DNA of 64,000 bases from Deltaproteobacteria bacterium (GTDB lineage Bacteria > Myxococcota_A > UBA9160 > UBA4427), in NCBI GenBank assembly GCA_029261835.1, contig JAJDAO010000009.1, positions 186,001-250,000 of the forward strand. The letters run 5' to 3'. This document shows positions 1 to 7,676 of this stretch, piece by piece. A model generated the notes under the pieces. That model was given only the letters and a program-made list of their open reading frames with translations, made no database searches and had not been told where the DNA came from. The stretch's first letter is position 1. Each line of letters opens with the position of its first letter. The translations under genes and the position numbers were made by a program.

Positions 1-2959
1 GGATGCGGGTGACGAAGCCGGCCGCTCCCCCGTGTCCGTCGCTCTCGAGGATGGTGTGCGGATAGCCCTCCATCAACGACTGGAAGATCTGCTCCGTGAA
101 GGAGCTCGGTCCGCAGCCGAAAGAGGCGATCAGCAGAGGAAAGACATCGCCCATCTCACGTGCCGAGGCCGCCGCCCGCAGCGCCCGATTGTCGTCACCC
201 CAGTAGACCTTGCGAAGGGGCGGCGTTTCGGGATCGATCGGGAAGCAGTCGCTGGGAATCGCCATGGCTCCGTTCTGCCGCAGCAGCAGCGGGATGTTGG
301 CGTTGATGGCGCCGTCGCAGATGACGTGGAGATGGCCGCTGACGAGCACGCTCGGAAGTCGCTTCGCCCTGGCGTAGTCGAGTGCCTCCCGTCCGATCCG
401 CTCGAGTACCTGCTCGTACTCCGCCTGGGCCCGCCCGGCGGCCGTGACGGCCTCGGCGATCCTCCGCGGATTGGCGCCTAGCTGATTACCGATCGATTCC
501 ATGCCCTTCTGCAGCGCGGGGCCGTCAAAGCCCGCTGCAAAGGACAAACGGGGTCGCAGCACGCGCACGGCGGCACCGCGCGATCTGAGCGACTGCTCGA
601 TCATCTCCGGCATCGCCTGCTCGGTGACGCAGGTCTGGCCGCCATAGCCCTTCGAATCCGCGATATGGAAGATCTTGGGGAAGAGGAGCAGCTCGGCGTC
701 CGAGTCGCAGACCGCATGAGCGATCTTCACCGGGCCACAGGAATCAAAGCTGTTGCAGAGTTGCTCGCCATTCGCGAGCGACGACGACTGTGGCTCGAGC
801 AGCCGAACCGAGAAGCCGAGCTCCGCTGCGAAGGTGGCCAGCCACGGGATGTGGCCCGCCAGAGCACCCACCTGCGGTATCGCGATCACCGGCGCATCGG
901 CTTGCTGCCGCGCGAAGCCGCGAATGAGCTCGGCCCTGCGCTTGAACGGATCGGGCGCCTCCTTCTCGAGCTTCGGCTGGTTCCGGGTCGAGATCTCGAA
1001 CTTCGGGCAGGCACCGCCCGAAACCGCCTGTCTGCTCTCGCTCCCGACGGAGATGGTCGTGCGCTCGATCGGGCAGAAGGTCTGACACTTCGGGTCCTTG
1101 CAGCGGAACTCCGAGCGATCGGTGATCTCGGCCGCCAGGATGGCCGCGACATCGAGGCCCGGCGCCGAGGCCAGCGCCTCGCCGCCGATCTGTCCGGCGG
1201 CGCACAGCCCGATCCCCCACGCCCCCATGGCACCGGGATTGGGTGGAACGACGATCTCACGCCCCGTTACCGCGGCCAGTGTCCAGGCCAGGGAGGGATT
1301 GGAAGCGGGCTTGCCCTGGAAGAAGATGCGCTCGCCGGCGGTTCGTTGGCCCATCACGCGATTCAGGTAGTTGTGAATGACCGAGTACTGGAAGCCGGCG
1401 AAGATGTCGTCGAGCCCGAAGCCCTCTTTGAGCGCGAGTGACGCCGCATCGGCGACATAGACCGTGCACATCATGCCCAGGTCGGGCGGGCGCTCGGCTC
1501 GCGAGGCCAGCCGGATGAACTCTTCGATCTCCTTGACATCGTAGAACGCCGCCTGCTCCTCGAGAAAGGAGCCGGTGCCGGCGCTGCAGGCTTTATTCAT
1601 GTCGCTCTCTACGATGCGCCCCCCCTGTATGCGGACGTATTTCGCATCCTGTCCACCGATCTCGATGACCGAGAGATCAGCACCGCCATCCACGTCGCAG
1701 CGGATCGCAGCCGTGGCATGGGCCACGATCTCGTTGAGTACGACGATGTTCTCGCTCTCCGGGAAGACGGCCCGCAGCAGGGTGGCAACGGCCTCCCGGC
1801 CCGAGCCCGTGACGCCGATGGCGCGGATATCCGGCTGGCAGCGTTCGAGAATCGTCTCGATCATGCGCCGAGTCGCGTCGACGGGGTTGCCGCGAGTTCG
1901 GTCGTAGACATCGAGCACGAGCTCACCGGTCTCGACCGAGGTCAGCACCGCCTTCGCACCCGTCGAGCCGAGATCGAGGCCGAGCAGAGTCGGCTGACCA
2001 GCGGCCGCCGGATTCGGCTCGGGCTCGGGGAGCATGCTCACGCGCTGCCGCCAATGGTGGACGGGCTCGAGCACGGAGAAGCGATTCTCGCTCGGTCGGA
2101 TCAGCTTGGCCGGATCTGCGGGGAGGGGGGCCGGCCGGGAGCGGCGAACCTGCTGCGCGGCGATTGCGGCCGCACCGACTGCTTCAAAGCACTGCGAGTT
2201 CGCGAGGACGTGCACCCGCTCGCCCAGCAATTGCTCGAAAGCATCCCTGAACGATTGGATCTGGCTCGGGCCGCCCGTCAGATAGACCGGGCCTTCGACC
2301 TGATTGCGGGCCAGGAGAGCTCTTACGTTGCGCGCCACCGACGAGAAGTAGCCCTTGAAGAGCTCGCCCGTCGGCTTGCCCTGATTGGCGAAGTGCGTCA
2401 TTTCGCTCTTGGCAAAGACGGAGCAGCGGGCGGTGATGGGGATGCTCTCGTTTGCGCAGAGCGCCATCTCGTCTGCCTTCTGGACGTCCAGGCCGAAGCG
2501 CCCGGCGATTCTCTGGATATTCTCGCCGGTTCCGGAAGAGCACTTGTCGTTTTCGAGATACTGATAGGAGTAAGCGCACTCGTGGCGATCGGGCGGCGGG
2601 CCATCAGACGCTGCCCGTTTGCGGGTGAGCACGCCGTAGCCGCGGGCGCCGACACTCACGAGGTTCAGTGAATCGGCGAGATCGGGCTCCAACTCGAGAG
2701 CCGCCTGTTGGCAAGAATCCTCGGGAAGGATCAGCACCGGATTGATCAGCTCGTCCGCATAGACACCGGTCGCACCCAGGGCCGCGCACTCGGCCACATC
2801 ATTGTCGAGATACCACTGCCGAAAAATCTCGAAGGGGCTGCCCTCGTGAAGCCTGTACTGCGTCTGCGAGATGGCGACAGTGCCGTCATCGAGCAGATCG
2901 GCGAGCACGAAGCTCACGGATGCCTTACCGAGATCACAGCCCGCGATTCTTCTGGTCAT
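1..2959 (-). CDS. Acyl-CoA dehydratase activase-related protein (BcrAD/BadFG x2 + DUF2229), 3' end outside window
   Basis: About 986 residues of a larger protein (the family is usually about 1400 aa) read on the minus strand from an ATG at 2959 and run off the window at position 1. It begins MTRRIAGCDLGKASVSFVLA, an ASKHA phosphate-1 loop. A first activase domain carries CSSGTG. A second begins near residue 330 with LLGLDLGSTGAKAVL and carries CSAGTG. The Cys in each of these two motifs is the usual ligand of the bridging [4Fe-4S] cluster in 2-hydroxyacyl-CoA dehydratase activators. A DUF2229 region follows (APVIAIPQVGALAGHIPW, FDSCGPVK). Family role: ATP-driven electron injection into a dehydratase or benzoyl-CoA-reductase-like partner. 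No partner gene is visible here. The ATG overlaps the TetR stop as ATGA, so the two genes are coupled. Confidence 0.9.
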   Translation of the reverse strand, partial: MTRRIAGCDLGKASVSFVLADLLDDGTVAISQTQYRLHEGSPFEIFRQWYLDNDVAECAALGATGVYADELINPVLILPEDSCQQAALELEPDLADSLNLVSVGARGYGVLTRKRAASDGPPPDRHECAYSYQYLENDKCSSGTGENIQRIAGRFGLDVQKADEMALCANESIPITARCSVFAKSEMTHFANQGKPTGELFKGYFSSVARNVRALLARNQVEGPVYLTGGPSQIQSFRDAFEQLLGERVHVLANSQCFEAVGAAAIAAQQVRRSRPAPLPADPAKLIRPSENRFSVLEPVHHWRQRVSMLPEPEPNPAAAGQPTLLGLDLGSTGAKAVLTSVETGELVLDVYDRTRGNPVDATRRMIETILERCQPDIRAIGVTGSGREAVATLLRAVFPESENIVVLNEIVAHATAAIRCDVDGGADLSVIEIGGQDAKYVRIQGGRIVESDMNKACSAGTGSFLEEQAAFYDVKEIEEFIRLASRAERPPDLGMMCTVYVADAASLALKEGFGLDDIFAGFQYSVIHNYLNRVMGQRTAGERIFFQGKPASNPSLAWTLAAVTGREIVVPPNPGAMGAWGIGLCAAGQIGGEALASAPGLDVAAILAAEITDRSEFRCKDPKCQTFCPIERTTISVGSESRQAVSGGACPKFEISTRNQPKLEKEAPDPFKRRAELIRGFARQQADAPVIAIPQVGALAGHIPWLATFAAELGFSVRLLEPQSSSLANGEQLCNSFDSCGPVKIAHAVCDSDAELLLFPKIFHIADSKGYGGQTCVTEQAMPEMIEQSLRSRGAAVRVLRPRLSFAAGFDGPALQKGMESIGNQLGANPRRIAEAVTAAGRAQAEYEQVLERIGREALDYARAKRLPSVLVSGHLHVICDGAINANIPLLLRQNGAMAIPSDCFPIDPETPPLRKVYWGDDNRALRAAASAREMGDVFPLLIASFGCGPSSFTEQIFQSLMEGYPHTILESDGHGGAAGFVTRI

Positions 2960-3579
2960 CGCTCCTCTCCATCGTCTGCAGAGCCGACTCCGAACTGTCG
3001 ACAAGATGCCAAGATGTCGTCCGAGAGCGCCGGGTCCTCGACGGCGCGCGCCAGCAGCAGACCGCCAACGCACAGGGCCAACGTGCCAACGGCGCGCTCG
3101 TGCGCACCGTCGGCATCCGCCTCGCCGAGGTAGCCCTCAACGCTCTCGATCATCTTGCGAAGCTCGGCCCCGTAGGCGCGGCGAACGGGGGCCGCCGAGC
3201 GGGCCACGTCGGCGCTCGTCGGGGGCAGCGGACAACCCGCGCCGGGGGCGTCCCGATGCGCGCGGCTCAGGTAGCTGAACAGCATGCGCCGAGCGCGGTC
3301 CGGACCACGCAAGCCCTCGGCAGCCTCGAGCAATTGCTCATGCGCCTGCGCCATCGCGAGCGCGACCGCCTCGGCGCTGAGCTCGGTCTTCGAGTCGAAG
3401 TGGCTGTAGAAACCGCCATGCGTCAGGCCGACCTCCTCCATGATCCGCTGGACACCGGCCCCGGTCAGCCCCTCCTCTCGAAACTGGCGCGCGGCGGCGT
3501 CCACGATGCGCCGACGCGTTTGCTCCTTCTGCTTCGCCCGCTTGCCGGCCTTCTCGGCTCCCACGCTCACCGCTCCCAC
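2956..3579 (-). CDS. TetR/AcrR-family transcriptional regulator
   Basis: 207 aa. The N-terminal helix-turn-helix (about residues 20-65) reads RRRIVDAAARQFREEGL then VGLTHGGFYSHFDSKTEL, the classic TetR DNA-binding pattern, followed by an all-helical ligand/dimer domain containing GCPLPPTSADVARS. Its TGA overlaps the start of the downstream dehydratase activase (ATGA), so regulator and activase form one transcript. The near-palindrome at 3602-3617 lies 23 bp upstream of the start and is the obvious autoregulatory operator. The effector is unknown; the neighbouring gene suggests an acyl-CoA-like ligand (inference). Confidence 0.92.
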   Translation of the reverse strand: MGAVSVGAEKAGKRAKQKEQTRRRIVDAAARQFREEGLTGAGVQRIMEEVGLTHGGFYSHFDSKTELSAEAVALAMAQAHEQLLEAAEGLRGPDRARRMLFSYLSRAHRDAPGAGCPLPPTSADVARSAAPVRRAYGAELRKMIESVEGYLGEADADGAHERAVGTLALCVGGLLLARAVEDPALSDDILASCRQFGVGSADDGEER

Positions 3580-3601
3580 TCAGGACGCCCATCTGGTTTC
3601 A

Positions 3602-3617
3602 CATGATGATCAACATG
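3602..3617. promoter_or_regulatory. Candidate TetR operator (near-perfect palindrome)
   Basis: CATGATGATCAACATG matches its own reverse complement at 14 of 16 positions. It lies 23-38 bp upstream of the TetR start codon in the short divergent gap to the STT3-like gene, where a TetR dimer could repress its own operon and perhaps the divergent one. Size and symmetry fit a TetR site; binding is inferred. Confidence 0.45.
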
Positions 3618-3730
3618 CGAACTCTACATGACGGGCATCATCTGAACAATGGGGTGCGGCCAGGCGACTCGAACCCCCCGGCTCCGTGTCGTTCCCCCCT
3701 CCCGTCTCCGACTATCGTAACCTGGCGAGG

Positions 3731-5683
3731 ATGAAGAAGGTTGAGCCGGAAGCGGCCCCCACGCCGACGCATTCGAGCGCGCTCGCGCGCCTCGTCGCTC
3801 AGTCGCCCTGGTCGTTCGCGCTCTGCGTCGGCCTCCTGGTATGTCTCGGAGCGAGCTGGCGCCTCGCCACCGCTTTCTCGGTGCCGGCTCTGGCGAGTGA
3901 CGATCCCATTGGTCTGCTCCGAACCGATCCCGCGCTCATCTACTACATCAGCGAGCGCATCGTCGACGCGGGCGGCATTCCGCCGGCCGACTTCAGGGCG
4001 GATCCGCGCGTCGAGTCCCCGCTCCTGACGGATCTCCCGGGGATGTTCACCGTGGGTCAGGAGTTCCTGGTGGCGTGGGGCTACCTGATGCTCGGCGGCA
4101 GCGTGCCTCTGCACGTTGTCGCGCTGTACCTCATGATCGTCGTTGCGAGCCTGGCGGTGGTAGGCGTCGCGGGATTCGCGCGGGAGCTGACGGGGATGCG
4201 TGTCTGGGGTTGTCTCGCGGGTCTGCTGTACATCATCACGGCGGGGAGCTACCGGACGCCCGGTTACATTCTGGTGCGTGAGGATCTGAGCTTCCCGCTC
4301 TTCGCGCTGCATCTCTATCTGCTGGCGCGGGCCGCGCGCGTGCGGAGTGCAGTCTCCGTCGTGCTCGCGGCGCTGGCCGTCACCCTGGCGCTCGCGACGT
4401 GGCATGCAATGAGCTTTGTCTTCGCGCTCGAGGTGGTCTGCGTGTTCGCCTGGTATCTGCGCACGGGCGACGGGCCGCTGCGCACGAAGAACAGCGTCTT
4501 CTTCCCTCTGGTTCTGGCGATCGGCTCCATGCTCGTGCCGGTTCTGCACAGCAAGCTGTTCCTGCTCTCGCTGCCGATGCAGATGCTCTTCGTGATGTAT
4601 GCCGTGCCGCGACTCCCGATCGCGAGGCGATCGGGCGAATCTGGCGGCAACCTCCGCTCGGCCTCGATCAGTCTGGTTCTGCTGCTCCTGCTCGCTGCTG
4701 GGTGTGCTGCTCTCAGGGGTACGCTCGCCCCGGGCGTCGGAGACTACGCTCACGTCATGGACATGATGTTGGCCAAGGTCCGCAATCTCGGGCGGCTGCC
4801 AACGGACCCCAACGAGCTCTCCTATGGTGCACGCCTGCTCTGGCAGGGCATCTTTGCGACGGGCTCTCCGTTCCTCCTCGCGAAATATCTCGGCGTCCTC
4901 GTCTTGATTGCGCCGCTCGCGTTGCTCACGCAAGTCGAGCCGTGGTGGAGAGGCCGGAGGGCCGACGCGGATGCTCGGGCCGCGGTGACGGTGGCCCTTG
5001 GCGTCGTTACGCTCGGGCTGGCGCTGCTCGTCGAGCGGCTCATCGCACTCGCGGCACTGCTGCTGCCGGTGGTTACGGTGCTGTTCTTGGCGTCGAGGTT
5101 TACGAAGCGCGCAAGAGCATGGTGGGTCGTGGGTGCGCTGGTTGCCCAGATGCTCGTGGCGCTCGTCGCATTCGATCACGCGGCGCTGCGAGACTGGTAT
5201 CACCCGATCGTCGTGCAGCAGCTCGGCGGTACGATTCGCTACATGCAGCAGCACCTGGAAGAGGAGGGCTCCGTCGCTGCCGATTTCGTCACATCCTCCG
5301 CGGTGCTCGCGCACACCGACCATGCGGTCGTGTTGCAGCCCAAATACGAAACGGCGCGCAGCCGTGCGCGAATCGAGCGATTCGTGGTCGGGCTCTACCA
5401 TGAGTCACCCGCCGCGTTCGCGCACGTCCTTCGAAGCGAGTTTCAGGCGCGTTATCTGTTGATCGACGCTGGCTTCTTGCGGGGCGTGCGATACGAGGCC
5501 GGTCTCCGGAACGATTCGCGTGCGCCTCCGAGCAACACCGCGGCTTACCGACTCCTCAGCAATAGTCCGAGCCACTACGGCAAGATTCCGGGCTACCGTC
5601 TTCTCTACGCGAGTCACGAGTTCAGAGCTCGGGGGAGAGCCCCGCGCTACCGGCTCTACGACCTCGTCGCAGACGGCCAGTAG
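3731..5683 (+). CDS. STT3/AglB-like GT-C membrane glycosyltransferase
   Basis: 650 aa from ATG at 3731 (an in-frame GTG at 3686 is possible). About 12 hydrophobic segments are visible. After the first membrane helix, the luminal-type loop ASDDPIGLLRTDPALIYYI then VDAGGIPPADFRADPR resembles the first acidic loop of STT3/AglB oligosaccharyltransferases. The soluble C-terminal third (from about residue 500, LGGTIRYMQQHLEEEGSVAA onward) resembles the periplasmic domain of this superfamily. No clear WWDYG signature was found, so the acceptor and donor are open: it may be a GT-C enzyme of a different family. It ends 16 bp before the start of another GT-C gene, suggesting co-transcription. Confidence 0.65.
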   Translation: MKKVEPEAAPTPTHSSALARLVAQSPWSFALCVGLLVCLGASWRLATAFSVPALASDDPIGLLRTDPALIYYISERIVDAGGIPPADFRADPRVESPLLTDLPGMFTVGQEFLVAWGYLMLGGSVPLHVVALYLMIVVASLAVVGVAGFARELTGMRVWGCLAGLLYIITAGSYRTPGYILVREDLSFPLFALHLYLLARAARVRSAVSVVLAALAVTLALATWHAMSFVFALEVVCVFAWYLRTGDGPLRTKNSVFFPLVLAIGSMLVPVLHSKLFLLSLPMQMLFVMYAVPRLPIARRSGESGGNLRSASISLVLLLLLAAGCAALRGTLAPGVGDYAHVMDMMLAKVRNLGRLPTDPNELSYGARLLWQGIFATGSPFLLAKYLGVLVLIAPLALLTQVEPWWRGRRADADARAAVTVALGVVTLGLALLVERLIALAALLLPVVTVLFLASRFTKRARAWWVVGALVAQMLVALVAFDHAALRDWYHPIVVQQLGGTIRYMQQHLEEEGSVAADFVTSSAVLAHTDHAVVLQPKYETARSRARIERFVVGLYHESPAAFAHVLRSEFQARYLLIDAGFLRGVRYEAGLRNDSRAPPSNTAAYRLLSNSPSHYGKIPGYRLLYASHEFRARGRAPRYRLYDLVADGQ

Positions 5684-5699
5684 GTGCCAGAGAAGATCG

Positions 5700-7553
5700 A
5701 TGGAGCCGGATCTCAGGACGCGGGCAGCGACGAGGGGCCAGAAGCCGAACGGGTGCTCTGAGCCATCCGGCGTCGGCTCCCCGCTCGCTGGAAGCGACTG
5801 GCTTGCGATCGCCCTCCTCTCGGCCTTCGCCGCGGCCTGTCTGAGCTGGAGCTGGCAGGGCTGGTCCTCCCCCTTCTACGACGTCGGGCGCGAGCTCTAT
5901 ACAGCGTGGGCGATCTCAGACGGGGCGAGTCTCTATGGAGACATCTGGCTGCCCCGCGGACCGCTGTCGAGCTATTGGAATGGCCTGGTATTCGAGACCT
6001 TCGGTGCCTCCATGCTGACGCTGGCGATCTCGAACCTGTCGATTCTCGCAGTAGGAATCGCGGTGCTCTACGCGCTCATTCGTCGACACCATGGCACGCC
6101 CACCGCCGCACTGGCGATCTTCCTGCTTCTCGGTGTCTTCGCGTTTGCTCGCTACGACACGATGGGCAACTACAACTTCGTGCTGCCCTACGCCCACGAG
6201 GTGACCCAAGGGCTCGTGCTTTCGCTCGTCGCCATGGCACTCGTGCTGCGATCGCTGCGGGGCGCGGGAACGCGCTGCTGCGCCCTCGCTGCGGGATTCT
6301 TCCTGGGCCTCGTCCTGCTGACCAAGCAAGAGATCGCGGTTGCCGCAGTCATGGCGACCGCAGGCACCTTGTTGACGGCGCGGTCCTTGCCGCTGCGTCG
6401 TCGTATGCTCATCCTCGGCTCGATCGGGCTCGGCGCCAGCCCGCCCCTGTTGACCACGCTCGTCGCGCTCGGCACCGCACCTTTCGCCATGATGTGGAAT
6501 CCGTCGATCGGCGAGGTCGTTCGCGATAGCCCATTCTACTTGGCGAATCTCGGCCTGGATCGGCCCGGAGAGCACTTGCGCGAGATCGGTCTCGCGACAC
6601 TCGTGCTCACGCTGGAGCTGCTGTTCGTCTCGCTCGCAGCCCGGCGGCTGCGAGCGGCTTCCAACGCGCAGATCGCCGTCGCCGCTGTGATCTACGCGCT
6701 CCTGCACATCGTGCTCATCGCGTACGGCCCCGTCCCCGCGGAGCGCCTCTGGCTTGCGGCTCCCAAGATCCTGTTGCCGCTGATCCTCCTGGTGGCGCTG
6801 TCCAGTATCACACGGCGTGGCCTGTCGGCGAATACAGACCCGAGTACCGCCTTTATCTGCTGGCTCTCGATCTTCGCGGCTTTCATGCTCCTGAAGCTCG
6901 GTCTCTACCCGCGCATCCACTACTACGGTTTCGCCCAGGCGCTGCCTGCAACGATGGTCGTCGTTGTTGTGCTGGTCTCGACCATGCCGCGCTGGCTCGG
7001 GCGCTTTCGTGTCGACACGCGCTTCGTCGGTGTGGCCATGACCTGTCTCCTCGTGGGCTTCTGCCTCTACAGCGTGTCCTTGGCGCGCCACGCCTACGCG
7101 CAGCTCGGCACGACCACGGGCACGGGCACGGGGGTCGACGCATTCCGTGGTCCAAGGTCGGATCGCCATCATCAGCGAGTCCTCGGTCTCCTGTCACAAC
7201 GCGTCTCGAGCGGCGACACGTTGCTCGTGCTGCCCGAAGGTGTCCTCTTCAATTACCTGCTTCGTGTGCGCAACCCGACGCCTCACATCAGCTTCCTGCC
7301 GTTCGAGCTGGCGCTAGCGGGAGAGCAACGCGTCGTGAAAGACCTGGCGGCGAATCCGCCCGACCACGTTCTTCTGATGCCCAGAAACGTGCAGGAGTAC
7401 GGATTTCGAGAGTTCGGTCAGGCCGGGTACGGCGACGAGATCATCGCATGGCTGCACGAGCACTACGACGGGCCGGCGGGCAGCGCATCGCGCCGGCCCA
7501 GGCTGCTGAAGCGTCGCGAAGCGCTCGCTGATCCGGCCACAGGCAGTCGGTGA
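5700..7553 (+). CDS. PMT/ArnT-like GT-C membrane glycosyltransferase (GT39/GT83-like)
   Basis: 617 aa from ATG at 5700. After one N-terminal helix the sequence YDVGRELYTAWAISDGASLY then PRGPLSSYWNGLVF is the typical first periplasmic loop of polyprenyl-phosphate-sugar-dependent transferases: an acidic residue next to the membrane, then a PxGP-like element. Roughly 11 further hydrophobic segments follow, and a C-terminal soluble tail after about residue 500. It starts 16 bp after the STT3-like gene on the same strand. Expected role: transfer of a lipid-linked sugar to lipid, glycan or protein at the periplasmic face. The substrate cannot be read from sequence. Confidence 0.7.
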   Translation: MEPDLRTRAATRGQKPNGCSEPSGVGSPLAGSDWLAIALLSAFAAACLSWSWQGWSSPFYDVGRELYTAWAISDGASLYGDIWLPRGPLSSYWNGLVFETFGASMLTLAISNLSILAVGIAVLYALIRRHHGTPTAALAIFLLLGVFAFARYDTMGNYNFVLPYAHEVTQGLVLSLVAMALVLRSLRGAGTRCCALAAGFFLGLVLLTKQEIAVAAVMATAGTLLTARSLPLRRRMLILGSIGLGASPPLLTTLVALGTAPFAMMWNPSIGEVVRDSPFYLANLGLDRPGEHLREIGLATLVLTLELLFVSLAARRLRAASNAQIAVAAVIYALLHIVLIAYGPVPAERLWLAAPKILLPLILLVALSSITRRGLSANTDPSTAFICWLSIFAAFMLLKLGLYPRIHYYGFAQALPATMVVVVVLVSTMPRWLGRFRVDTRFVGVAMTCLLVGFCLYSVSLARHAYAQLGTTTGTGTGVDAFRGPRSDRHHQRVLGLLSQRVSSGDTLLVLPEGVLFNYLLRVRNPTPHISFLPFELALAGEQRVVKDLAANPPDHVLLMPRNVQEYGFREFGQAGYGDEIIAWLHEHYDGPAGSASRRPRLLKRREALADPATGSR

Positions 7554-7676
7554 GCCAGAAGATCTGCGAGTTCGACCCGCAACCGGCGGACCGCGCATAG
7601 GCGCGTAGCCCGTCAGATCGTCTCTTGATAATGGGCGTACAGGCACATGCCTCGGAGCGAAGGCGCCCGCAGCCGT

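Noticed and set aside
3638..5401. Long open frame antisense to the STT3-like gene (587 codons)
   Set aside because: Extreme Arg/Glu/His/Gln composition with no motifs; it is the GC-rich shadow of a clear membrane protein on the other strand.
5916..7172. Long antisense frame over the PMT-like gene
   Set aside because: Low-complexity charged sequence mirroring membrane helices; no ribosome-binding site or family pattern.
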